Shown here: piece by piece, positions 1 through 8,106 of the stretch
How the letters are laid out: each line of letters opens with the position of its first letter
Position numbering within the stretch: the stretch's first letter is position 1
Assembly: GCA_026982335.1 (NCBI GenBank)
Contig: JALSHH010000046.1
Coordinates: 1 to 44,059 of the forward strand
Source: Phycisphaerales bacterium
GTDB lineage: Bacteria > Planctomycetota > Phycisphaerae > Phycisphaerales > UBA1924
Direction of reading: 5' to 3'
DNA length: 44,059 nt
Notes under the pieces: generated by a model
Seen by the model: only the letters and a program-made list of their open reading frames with translations
Databases searched by the model: none
Told to the model about the DNA's origin: nothing
Made by a program: the position numbers and the translations under genes

Positions 1-61
1 ACTGCACCCAACCGATCTTGATTGATCTTTCTTGTTCCATCTGGTACAGAATATACCACGA

Positions 62-77
62 GGGGGGGGGAGGGGGG
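62..77. repeat. G-rich homopolymer tract
   Basis: Nine G, one A and six G in a row on the + strand, in the non-coding stretch beyond the 3' end of mrp. Seen directly. It could be a slippage-prone site or form a G-rich structure; no gene overlaps it. Confidence 0.7.
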
Positions 78-101
78 CAAGCCCGAATCGAGAAAATTAT
101 G

Positions 102-124
102 CACTGTTCATAAAACAGTGTTTT
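102..124. terminator. hairpin downstream of mrp
   Basis: CACTGTT (102-108) pairs with AACAGTG (114-120) around a 5-base loop. Four T follow on the + strand, and an AT-rich but less uniform tail follows on the - strand. It lies 41 bases past the mrp stop, so it may end the mrp transcript, or a + transcript entering from outside the window. Confidence 0.4.
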
Positions 125-164
125 GTGACGAATAACCCAATATTGTGTCATTCACCCCGTCGCC

Positions 165-1361
165 TCAACTCACCGTCAGCGTCGGCTTGCTTGATCCCTT
201 GCCCATCGACGCCAGCATCACCTGTGCTTCAAGCTGATCCACCAGCGTTTCAAGAGCCTTCGGCAGCATTTCGCCCCCGGCCGTCTTGGAGTCAAAGTTA
301 TGCGTCGGCTTGCCGCCATCGCAGTTCTCACGCAATGCCATATTGATCGGGATCGCACCCAAGAACGGATGATTCAATCGCTGGGCCATCTGCTGAGCAC
401 CGCCTCGACCAAATATATCATATTCCTTGCCATCATCACCGATGAAATAACTCATATTCTCGACCACTCCCAAAACCTCGACGCCCAACGACTCAAACAT
501 CGCACTCGCCCGCACCGCATCATCCTGCGCCACCCGCTGAGGCGTGCACACCACCACCGCACCCGTCAACTGCACGCTCTGGGCCAAGGTCAAAGGCACA
601 TCCCCCGTCCCCGGCGGCAGATCAATAATCAAATAATCCAACTCCCCCCACTGCGTCCGCTCGATCAACTGATGAAACGCCCCATGCGCCATCGGCCCAC
701 GCCAAATCAAAGGCTTCTCCGCATCAACAAGTTTCCCCATCGTGATCGACTTCACCCCATGGGCCATGAACGGCTGAAGCGCCCCCTCAAGCACCACCTG
801 CTCCACTGAATGCAACCCCAACATCGTCGGCAGCGAAGGCCCATAAATATCGCCATCGAGCAAACCCACCGCATGCCCCTTGCGCCCGAGTCCAATCGCC
901 AGATTCACCGCCACCGTGGTCTTGCCGACCCCACCCTTACCCGCGCCCACCGCAATAATGTGCTTGACCCCAGGCACCCCCGTCGCGGCATTATTCTGAG
1001 GCGTCGGCGTCTTGGGATCATCTTTATTCTGTTGCCGAGCGACCCCTTTGGCGTCGCCTTTGAGTTTCATGATGACCTCGCCCTGATGATCGACAAAGTC
1101 CACGATCAAACCGAGCGCATCAATCCCCTGCTCCTTGGCAGCAGCCCGCACCATCGAATCCACCAATGCCCCCATCTTGGCAAGCTGATCGCGCGATGGC
1201 TGAGGCTCGCTTGGATTTCCCTGTGTCATGCAGATCCGCACCGAAGCATGCTCATCGCACACCGCGATATTGAGCACGCATCCGCGGGCAACAAGGTCGC
1301 CCCCAGCGGGATGGGCGATTGCCGAGAGGGCTTCTCTGATGTGTTCTTTGGTCAACGCCAT
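165..1361 (-). CDS. mrp: Mrp/ApbC-family P-loop ATPase (iron-sulfur carrier type)
   Basis: 398 aa. Family role: ATP-dependent cytoplasmic carrier of Fe-S clusters. Residues 1-100 look like the MIP18/DUF59 domain. A Pro/Gln/Asn-rich linker follows, then a SIMIBI NTPase domain with a deviant Walker A (GKGGVGKTT, 141-149) and the LIIDLPPGTGD motif near 245-253. The start at 1361 is chosen because MALTKEHIREAL opens the domain and the upstream - strand reads AAAGGA about 9 bases before it; the 69 upstream codons look non-coding. Oddity: after ENMSYF (301-306) the usual CPxC cysteine pair of Mrp proteins is replaced by IGDDGKEYDIFG, so the classical cluster-bridging cysteines are missing. Convergent with whatever lies left of the window. 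Confidence 0.93.
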   Translation of the reverse strand: MALTKEHIREALSAIAHPAGGDLVARGCVLNIAVCDEHASVRICMTQGNPSEPQPSRDQLAKMGALVDSMVRAAAKEQGIDALGLIVDFVDHQGEVIMKLKGDAKGVARQQNKDDPKTPTPQNNAATGVPGVKHIIAVGAGKGGVGKTTVAVNLAIGLGRKGHAVGLLDGDIYGPSLPTMLGLHSVEQVVLEGALQPFMAHGVKSITMGKLVDAEKPLIWRGPMAHGAFHQLIERTQWGELDYLIIDLPPGTGDVPLTLAQSVQLTGAVVVCTPQRVAQDDAVRASAMFESLGVEVLGVVENMSYFIGDDGKEYDIFGRGGAQQMAQRLNHPFLGAIPINMALRENCDGGKPTHNFDSKTAGGEMLPKALETLVDQLEAQVMLASMGKGSSKPTLTVS

Positions 1362-1608
1362 GTCAAAAAATCCTTTTCGTTGCTGCCCCCGATGGGGCCA
1401 TCTGGAAGATTTAGGCCGATTATGAGGTCCAAAGCGCATAAAGAGCCTGGTAGAGTTGCTCATTTCCCGCGAATATGGGATCATAGACACCATGCCAACG
1501 GTTCGATAGACATATTCTGGGCTACCCACGATGCAATATGCCAGAATCAAACTCGTTATGCGCTTCACACAATCACTTCACTCCATACACATGCAACGGA
1601 GAATTGCC

Positions 1609-2487
1609 ATGAAAATGCAACGCACACTTACCGCTTCACTGACCCTGCTCATCATCTCGGCTTCGGGACTCACTGCTGCGAGCCCGGAGAAAAAAGAGAA
1701 ACGAGATAAAGATATCCTCCGAGGACCAAAGGTCATCCAGACCACGCCCACACAGCAGAATCGCCCAAGCGATTCCATGACAGATCGACCTGCCCAGCCC
1801 GATCGCCCGGACAAAACTGATCACAAAGGCAAAAACCGAGCCGGTCATCCCATCACCTTCCGCGATTACCAACTCGCCATCCGCCAACTCAGCAGCAAAC
1901 GCGCCGCCAAGGCACTCAACATCACCGACGATCAGCAAGCCCAAATCAGAACCATCGGCCAAGAACATCGCCAAGCAATGCAGGCATTCCTCGAGAAACA
2001 CAAAGAAAAAATTGCAGCGATGCGCCAACGCATCAAACAAAATAAAACCAGTCAACAAAAAAACCAAAGCGCAATCGAGCCGGCAAACAAACGAAGCAGC
2101 CAGCAAGGCAACCAGGCAAACCAAGCCCGCGAAAAACTCCGTCGCTTTATCGACAACGCGCCTGCCAACAAAGAGGCACTCGCCAAACTCCGCAAAGTGC
2201 TCACCCCAGGCCAGCTCGACATCCTCAAATCACACATCAAATCTACACACGCCAAAGAAGCCAACCGCCCAAGCCAAACCCAGCCAAGCAAACGAAAAAG
2301 AAGTCAAAGTGAGAACCAAAACAAAAATCAGGGAGGAGCGAAAGAGAAACAAAACAACACACACACCGATCGCCCAAACACCCATCGCCGAAAAATGAAC
2401 CGTGACCGCATCAAGAACACAACCCCCCAAAATGCCAAGCGGAGCAAAAAAAACAAGGGTGACCAACCTGCCTCCAAAGACGACTAA
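1609..2487 (+). CDS. secreted basic Spy/CpxP-like (LTXXQ-type) protein
   Basis: 292 aa. The start at 1609 follows GGAG by 7-8 bases and gives a clear signal peptide (MKMQRTL, hydrophobic core, cleavage near TAAS, about residue 25). The mature part has two short helical segments with LTxxQ-like motifs: LNITDDQQAQI and LTPGQLDIL. These are typical of Spy/CpxP and periplasmic metal-stress proteins. The rest is very rich in Gln, Asn, Lys, Arg and Ser, and the last 70 residues are almost all polar and basic. Family role: periplasmic chaperone or stress sensor; here that is inference. A strong terminator follows. No two-component partner is adjacent. Confidence 0.75.
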   Translation: MKMQRTLTASLTLLIISASGLTAASPEKKEKRDKDILRGPKVIQTTPTQQNRPSDSMTDRPAQPDRPDKTDHKGKNRAGHPITFRDYQLAIRQLSSKRAAKALNITDDQQAQIRTIGQEHRQAMQAFLEKHKEKIAAMRQRIKQNKTSQQKNQSAIEPANKRSSQQGNQANQAREKLRRFIDNAPANKEALAKLRKVLTPGQLDILKSHIKSTHAKEANRPSQTQPSKRKRSQSENQNKNQGGAKEKQNNTHTDRPNTHRRKMNRDRIKNTTPQNAKRSKKNKGDQPASKDD

Positions 2488-2523
2488 CCCCATCCTTCAT
2501 CGCACAAATCCCAATTCCATCCG

Positions 2524-2555
2524 AGCCCGTTGCCGAAAGGTGCGGGCTTGTTTTT
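2524..2555 (+). terminator. Rho-independent terminator after Spy-like gene
   Basis: AGCCCG (2524-2529) pairs with CGGGCT (2543-2548). A GAAA tetraloop sits on an inner CC/GG pair, and TTTTT (2551-2555) follows. Confidence 0.85.
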
Positions 2556-2584
2556 CCTCTGATCAGCGAACGCAGGTTATGCCC

Positions 2585-2616
2585 AACGAGCCGCTCCCCC
2601 ACGGTCGCGGCTCGTT
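2585..2616. repeat. perfect 10-bp inverted repeat (intergenic hairpin)
   Basis: AACGAGCCGC (2585-2594) and GCGGCTCGTT (2607-2616) are perfect inverted arms around 12 bases. No T-run follows on either strand, so it is not a standard terminator. It lies between the convergent Spy-like gene and nuoF. It resembles a short hairpin I recall from planctomycete intergenic DNA, but that recollection is unverified. Confidence 0.7.
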
Positions 2617-2666
2617 CAATACATTCATATTCATGCGCTGATATTTACACTCTTTTTGAGCCTCAA

Positions 2667-4058
2667 TCATGCCCCGCTCAGGGCTGCCATATCAATCGTC
2701 ACCGGCACAAAGGTTCTCGCCACCCGCGCCTCAAACTCCTCATGGTATTTCTCCATGATCGTCCGTGCTGCCCAGTTGTTCCCATCGGCCAACCCACAGA
2801 TCGTCGTCCCAGGCATCGAACCCATGGACTTGGCTATTTCCATCGCCAAATCCAAGTCCCTCGTCTTCGCATCGCCTGCCTCGATCCGCGTCATGATCTG
2901 ATACAACCATCCCGAACCCTCCCGGCAAGGCGTGCACTGACCGCAACTCTCATGCTTATAGAACCGAGCAATATTCCGCGCCACCGCGACCATATCCGTA
3001 TCCTCATCGAACACCGTTGGCCCTGATGTTCCCAGCCCAAGCACATCGTACTTGCGACCAATATCGAAATCCATCTCGGCCTCGTACTGATCGGGACCAA
3101 GAATCCCCATCGACACGCCGCCAGGGATCGCCCCCTTGAACTTCTTGCCGCCCCGGATGCCGCCGCAGTAGTCTTCGATCAATGTACGAAGCGGAATCCC
3201 AAGCTCAAGCTCATAACATCCCGGCTTCTCGACATGACCCGAAACCCCCATCAACTTCGTCCCGAAGCTCGGCGGCCCGCCAATACTCGACTCCACACCC
3301 TGATTCGCAAACGCTTCCGACCCATCGCTCATGATGAACGGCAGATGCGCCAGCGTCTCGACATTATTGATAATCGTCGGGCGATCGAACAACCCCTTCA
3401 ATGCCGGAAACGGCGGCTTGATCCTCGGCCATCCTCGTTTGCCCTCGATGCCTTCGAGCAGCGCCGTCTCTTCGCCACAGATATAGGCGCCTGCTCCGCG
3501 ATGGACATAGCACTCGCCGACGAATGGATCACCCGATGGATTCGGTTGATTGAGCAATCCCTTCTCCCCAAAAATTCCGTTTTCGTACGCTTCCTTGATC
3601 GCCTCTTCAAGCACATGGGCTTGGTGGTGATACTCGCCTCGGATAAAGATGTACGCCTTGTTCAATCGGCACGCATACATGCAAATCGCGATGCCTTCGA
3701 GCAACCCGTGTGGATCAAAGTCCATCAACAACCGATCCTTAAAAGTCCCCGGCTCAGACTCATCCGCATTGACCGCCAAATACCGTTGCCCGCCATCAGG
3801 ATCAGGCAAAAAAGTCCACTTCAACCCCGTCGGGAACCCCGCCCCGCCGCGCCCACGCAACACCGAGTCCTTCACCTGACTCGTCACCTCGCCCGGCTTC
3901 ATCGCCATCGCCTTGCGCAACCCTTCGTAGCCTCCGGTCTTGACATACTCGTCATACTTGACGATGTGCCGATCGCGGATATGCCCAAACGGAGCCGTGG
4001 GGATCCGCTTGAGGAGATGGTGCTGCGTCAGTGTATTTTCCCAGGTCTTCTTGGGCAT
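2667..4058 (-). CDS. nuoF: NADH-quinone oxidoreductase subunit F
   Basis: 463 aa, normal length for NuoF/Nqo1. It carries the NADH- and FMN-binding part of complex I on the cytoplasmic face of the membrane. Visible: the glycine-rich NADH site GRGGAGFPTGLKW (69-81), the FMN region GAYICGEETALLEG, and the [4Fe-4S] N3 ligands in ESCGQCTPC (C372, C375, C378) plus C421. The start at 4058 follows GGAG by 7 bases on the - strand; the 60 upstream codons do not resemble NuoF. No nuoE or other nuo gene is adjacent, and nuoG lies 35 kb away in this window. Divergent from the epimerase gene, with 109 bp between them. Confidence 0.96.
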   Translation of the reverse strand: MPKKTWENTLTQHHLLKRIPTAPFGHIRDRHIVKYDEYVKTGGYEGLRKAMAMKPGEVTSQVKDSVLRGRGGAGFPTGLKWTFLPDPDGGQRYLAVNADESEPGTFKDRLLMDFDPHGLLEGIAICMYACRLNKAYIFIRGEYHHQAHVLEEAIKEAYENGIFGEKGLLNQPNPSGDPFVGECYVHRGAGAYICGEETALLEGIEGKRGWPRIKPPFPALKGLFDRPTIINNVETLAHLPFIMSDGSEAFANQGVESSIGGPPSFGTKLMGVSGHVEKPGCYELELGIPLRTLIEDYCGGIRGGKKFKGAIPGGVSMGILGPDQYEAEMDFDIGRKYDVLGLGTSGPTVFDEDTDMVAVARNIARFYKHESCGQCTPCREGSGWLYQIMTRIEAGDAKTRDLDLAMEIAKSMGSMPGTTICGLADGNNWAARTIMEKYHEEFEARVARTFVPVTIDMAALSGA

Positions 4059-4156
4059 CGAAAAGCTCCAATAGATCACCACCCCAACTCGAGGCGAGAT
4101 TCCACCGATTCTAGTCAACACGCACCGAGAATTGCATCCAAACCCTGTTTTCCCGG

Positions 4157-4162
4157 TATCCT
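4157..4162 (+). promoter_or_regulatory. -10 hexamer of a probable leaderless promoter
   Basis: TATCCT lies 5 bases before the ATG at 4168. No Shine-Dalgarno site is visible. See the finding on leaderless genes. Confidence 0.5.
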
Positions 4163-4167
4163 CTCCC

Positions 4168-5196
4168 ATGAACATCCTCATCCTCGGCGGCACCCAGTTC
4201 TCAGGACGCGCCTTCACCGAACTCGCTGTCAAAGCCAATCACCAAGTCACCCTCCTCCACCGCTCAGCAGCCGATCCCGGCCTGCCGCCCGCGGTCCGTC
4301 GACTCGTCGGCGATCGAGACCCAAACGCAGGCAATGGGCTCGAAAAAATCAAAACCCTCATCGACGTGGGTGAACACTTCGATGCCGTCATCGACATGTG
4401 CGGCTACACCCCCCGCGTCACCAAAGCCGCCTGCGATCTGCTCAAAGACCACACCGCCCTCTACATTTATATCTCCACCATCTCCGTCTATGACAAGGCG
4501 AAGCCCGATGCGATCCTCGACGAAAACGCTCCCAAAGTCACCCTCGCCGACCCGACTGTCGAAGAAGTGACAGGCAAAACCTATGGCGGCTTAAAAGTCC
4601 TCTGCGAACAAGTCGTCATCGACGCCTTCCCCGATTCCCACTGCATCCCCCGCCCATGCGTCATCGCCGGACCGAACGATCCCACCGATCGCATCACCTG
4701 GTGGACACGGGTGCTCACGACGCAAAACGAACTCGTAATCCCCAAACCACCCGCCGGGTTTGTCAGCTTTATCGACTCGCGCGATCTCGCCGCATTCTTC
4801 CTCCACTGCGCCCAGAACAACATCACCGGCATCTTCAACGCCACCGGCCCAGAATCCAACCTCACCCTTCACGGCTTCATCCATCGAACCCACAAAGCCC
4901 TCGATTCAAAGACCACACTGATCGAAGCCAACCAATCTTGGCTCGAAGCCCAAGGCGTGCAACCTTGGACAGACATCCCGACCTGGCTTCCACAAGCCAA
5001 GCAATACATGAGCAAAATCTCATCTGCCAAAGCTCTTGCTGCCGGACTGACGAATCGCTCACTCGAAGAAACCATGCAAGCCATCGCCCAATGGGACACC
5101 AGCCGAGGCTCACCCAAACTCCAAGCAGGCATGAAGCCTGACCAAATCGTTACACTGGCCAAAAAATACGCAAGTTGCTGTAAAAACAATCGTTAG
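4168..5196 (+). CDS. NAD(P)-dependent epimerase/dehydratase (extended SDR family)
   Basis: 342 aa. An N-terminal Rossmann motif sits at the very start (MNILILGGTQFSGRAF), so the start at 4168 is well placed. The SDR active-site pair appears as YGGLK (Tyr and Lys) near residue 140, with a serine-rich strand (YISTISVY) before it. Family role: NAD(P)-dependent sugar-nucleotide epimerase or reductase. The sequence also resembles the plant/cyanobacterial CSP41-type SDR branch, so the substrate is unknown. It is monocistronic, divergent from nuoF and convergent with comEC, and ends before a bidirectional terminator. Confidence 0.85.
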   Translation: MNILILGGTQFSGRAFTELAVKANHQVTLLHRSAADPGLPPAVRRLVGDRDPNAGNGLEKIKTLIDVGEHFDAVIDMCGYTPRVTKAACDLLKDHTALYIYISTISVYDKAKPDAILDENAPKVTLADPTVEEVTGKTYGGLKVLCEQVVIDAFPDSHCIPRPCVIAGPNDPTDRITWWTRVLTTQNELVIPKPPAGFVSFIDSRDLAAFFLHCAQNNITGIFNATGPESNLTLHGFIHRTHKALDSKTTLIEANQSWLEAQGVQPWTDIPTWLPQAKQYMSKISSAKALAAGLTNRSLEETMQAIAQWDTSRGSPKLQAGMKPDQIVTLAKKYASCCKNNR

Positions 5197-5226
5197 CCCC
5201 ACAACCCGACGCCATGTCCGAAAAAA

Positions 5227-5352
5227 ATGAAAATACGATGGCACCGCCTCAATTCTGTGCTCTACTTTGCACGGTGGGTCAGGTATCCGGTTGAGACTTT
5301 CAACCTTGCAACAAAGAACATGCCGTTCGACCTGTTGCACAAGACCAAATGA
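5227..5352 (+). CDS. possible 41-aa small protein next to a terminator
   Basis: An open frame from ATG at 5227 to TGA at 5350-5352 encodes 41 residues beginning MKIRWHRLNSVLYF. It is basic and aromatic-rich with no transmembrane segment. The stop overlaps the first base of the terminator stem, as is usual for a real last gene. Against it: no clear ribosome site or -10 sequence precedes it, and it is short enough to arise by chance. It would be read after the epimerase gene (30 bp gap). Function unknown. Confidence 0.3.
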   Translation: MKIRWHRLNSVLYFARWVRYPVETFNLATKNMPFDLLHKTK

Positions 5353-5384
5353 AAAACGCTCCCGGAAGCACCGGGAGCGTTTTT
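5352..5384. terminator. bidirectional terminator between epimerase and comEC
   Basis: AAAAACGCTCCCGG (5352-5365) and CCGGGAGCGTTTTT (5371-5384) are perfect 14-bp inverted arms around AAGCA. A T-run occurs in both directions, which suits the convergent genes on either side. Confidence 0.93.
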
Positions 5385-5440
5385 CATCTTTTTGTCATCA
5401 GCACATCATTCAAAAACAAGGAAAATAAACCAAAGCAGGG

Positions 5441-7966
5441 TCACTGCCTCCCCCGGGCCCACCCATGTTCGATCCGCCCATCGCCCATGATCCGTACCCA
5501 AACACCCCCCTGTTCTGCTGTGGCATACCAAACACGCCCCAATCGCAATGCATCCCATCGCGGATCATTGAGCCGACTCACCCCAGTAGATTGAAGCACA
5601 ACCAACGGATCGAGCCGGTCCACAAACCCCAAAGCCCCAGGCTTGATGCTCCCATGATGAGGCAACTCGAGCACATCGGCATCGAGATCAGGGTGAACCA
5701 ACAAAATCTCCTCCATCGCCGCCCCCTCGATATCCCCAGTAAGCAACACGGTGCGCATTGATCCTTCATCAACCCGCACCTTAATCCGTGCCACCGCTGA
5801 AGTATTATTCTGGCTCATCAAATCAATCAACCCCGGATCAGGCCAAAGACACTCAAGTTCAACATCCCCCAGCGCGATCCGACCACCTGCCTTCAATTCG
5901 AAAATCTCCACGCCCATCGATACCAACTGGGCTTCGATCGCCCGCCAGCTCGGTGATGGATCATCAATCATCCGTCGAGTCATCCAGACCCGATCGACCC
6001 TCAGCTCCTGCACAAAATCAAGCAACCCATTAAAATGATCAATATTGTCATGCGTCACAATCACATCATCAACCCGATGAACCCCAACAGCCCGAGCTGC
6101 CCGGCGCATCTCCATCCCAACTCGACGATCAAGCGAACCACAATCCCAAATCAGCCCTTCGCCACCCGATTGAATCAACACTCCAGTCCCATCCCCAACA
6201 TCGAGCATGTCAATCCGAAGCAAAGCCTGATCTCGCATCACCATCGGCGAACCAACCGCCCACACAAGCAACCCAATCCCCACCATAAATCCACGAGCCC
6301 TGCCCATCTTCCACTTGCCCGTCACCATCGCCCCAACCCATGCCGTCGCAACGAGAGTCCAAACCCATCCAAACGAACCCACCGGCACCGATGACCACCC
6401 CAGACCATCAACCCACTGAATCAACCCACTGACCACCCGACTCAACCAATCCGACACGCCGATCGTTTCGTTGGCTAACTCAGGACTGAGCACACCAATC
6501 GCGATCTGTCCATAGCCGATCACCATCAGCCCCACAACCAGCGGAATCAACACCAGCGACACAACCGGCGCCAGCACACTCACAATCCCTGCGTGATACG
6601 CAATTGCAGGCATCGCTGCTGCCCAACATGCAAAGTTCCCCTTGACTGTTTCAAACACACCCACTTGCAACTTACCCAACACGCCACGATCCGCGTTCAT
6701 CTTGGCAGCTACAAAAGTTGATCCGTTGAATACCCCCATGTCCTGACGATACGAGCGCATTACCAATAACCCCGTAATCCCCATGCTCAACTGATACCCA
6801 AGCGAGAACACATCCATAGGCCTCCAAATCAAAAGCCCAACCCCCACCCACGCCAGCACCGTCAACCGATCATACCGTCGACCAAACCAGCCCGAAATCA
6901 TCAGCACACTCACAATCACCCCCGCGCGCACAATCGGAGGACGCATCGGAATCACCAACACACCAAGCACCAGAATCGTGACGATGATCACCGATTCAAC
7001 CCGCGGATGTTCGCCGATAAGACGAATCGCAAGCACCCCCAACAAAATTACCAGCGACAGATGAAAACCAGAAATCGCCAACACATGCGCCACGCCCACG
7101 CGCTGAAACGACTCATACACCTCATCAAAACTCGGATCACGCTCACCGAGCAGCAGCGCCCCGAGCACCGAACGATGGGCAAGGGCTCCATCCGAAATAT
7201 CATCAATTTCAAGCCCAAGAGCCCCCAACGCCCGAACCCGAAGCGCCCCGCGCCAACCAAGCAGCACCCCTTTCGCCCCCCCGACCAATCCCACATGCTC
7301 GATGCGCCTCATCATCGACCAATCCGTCACCGCCACCGTCCCCACCCGTCCCGACTGCGCATTGAGTGCCCCCCAATCCAAATCACCGAAGTTGCGAGCA
7401 CTGCCTGCAGCTGAAAACATCCCCAAAACCTCAACCCGATCACCCGCACCAAACCCTCCACCATCTGCAAAACCCTCGTCAGGCAAAATCAACTTGGCAA
7501 TTCCCGAAGTTTCAACCCATGACCCACGCCCACGCACATCGGTCATGTACACCCGATCAACCGCGATGCGCGTCCGGACCTGCCGACTTGTCCACATCGG
7601 CGGATCACCTGCTGACACGGACATCATCTGCGTCTGAACCGGGTCGATGAGGACCCCCTGAATCTCAATGGGCACGCTCGAATCAACAGCACCCGCGCCC
7701 ACCAATCGATCAAGCCGATCCGTCGGCCGCTCGTGTATCCTCAACTGTACAAGTCCTCCGCCCATCGCCATCATCCCGAGCACAAGCATCGCCGATTTCC
7801 ATCGCCCACGAAACACGATCGAAACGCCCAAAATTCCACACGCCATACTCAGCCACACCAACGAAGAAATCGCCGGGAACTGACGAACAACGAGTATCCC
7901 GACAATCATCGCTCCCAACGCAAAGAAGGCCCGTTGACGCGCTTGCTGGACAAATGAAACGCTCAT
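5441..7966 (-). CDS. comEC: ComEC/Rec2-family DNA uptake channel protein
   Basis: 841 aa, normal for full-length ComEC. Family role: inner-membrane channel that carries single-stranded DNA into the cytoplasm during transformation. Layout: N-terminal hydrophobic segments and a DUF4131-type domain, a central polytopic Competence domain (a long run of hydrophobic helices, about 225-560), then a C-terminal metallo-beta-lactamase-like domain with THDNIDHFNG (near 637) and ELPHHGS (near 770). The start at 7966 is chosen because it begins just before the first membrane segments; TACAAC lies 6 bases upstream, a weak leaderless-type -10. No other com gene is adjacent, but the next gene in the same direction is a prepilin-like protein. 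Confidence 0.93.
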   Translation of the reverse strand: MSVSFVQQARQRAFFALGAMIVGILVVRQFPAISSLVWLSMACGILGVSIVFRGRWKSAMLVLGMMAMGGGLVQLRIHERPTDRLDRLVGAGAVDSSVPIEIQGVLIDPVQTQMMSVSAGDPPMWTSRQVRTRIAVDRVYMTDVRGRGSWVETSGIAKLILPDEGFADGGGFGAGDRVEVLGMFSAAGSARNFGDLDWGALNAQSGRVGTVAVTDWSMMRRIEHVGLVGGAKGVLLGWRGALRVRALGALGLEIDDISDGALAHRSVLGALLLGERDPSFDEVYESFQRVGVAHVLAISGFHLSLVILLGVLAIRLIGEHPRVESVIIVTILVLGVLVIPMRPPIVRAGVIVSVLMISGWFGRRYDRLTVLAWVGVGLLIWRPMDVFSLGYQLSMGITGLLVMRSYRQDMGVFNGSTFVAAKMNADRGVLGKLQVGVFETVKGNFACWAAAMPAIAYHAGIVSVLAPVVSLVLIPLVVGLMVIGYGQIAIGVLSPELANETIGVSDWLSRVVSGLIQWVDGLGWSSVPVGSFGWVWTLVATAWVGAMVTGKWKMGRARGFMVGIGLLVWAVGSPMVMRDQALLRIDMLDVGDGTGVLIQSGGEGLIWDCGSLDRRVGMEMRRAARAVGVHRVDDVIVTHDNIDHFNGLLDFVQELRVDRVWMTRRMIDDPSPSWRAIEAQLVSMGVEIFELKAGGRIALGDVELECLWPDPGLIDLMSQNNTSAVARIKVRVDEGSMRTVLLTGDIEGAAMEEILLVHPDLDADVLELPHHGSIKPGALGFVDRLDPLVVLQSTGVSRLNDPRWDALRLGRVWYATAEQGGVWVRIMGDGRIEHGWARGRQ

Positions 7967-8033
7967 CAATCTGTTGTACCCGTATTGCCCACCCGATGCA
8001 CACCCTAACGATCCAATATCGTTCCAGACACGC

Positions 8034-8064
8034 AAAAAGAACCCCGCATGGTGCAGGGTTCTTT
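8034..8064 (-). terminator. terminator after prepilin-like gene
   Basis: On the - strand AAAGAACCC (8064-8056) pairs with GGGTTCTTT (8044-8036), followed by T residues to 8034. It ends the gene at 8107-9300 and separates it from comEC. Confidence 0.85.
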
Positions 8065-8106
8065 GAGAAAATCATCGCAGGTGAGCCACGAAAGTAATTG
8101 GCTTGC

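Noticed and set aside
34-49. TGTTCCATCTGGTACA as a third parS site
   Set aside because: Three mismatches to TGTTCCACGTGGAACA and 15 kb from parB; it could easily be chance.
3234-4373. 379-codon open frame on the + strand
   Set aside because: Antisense to nuoF and out of frame with the epimerase gene; the composition is typical of a shadow.
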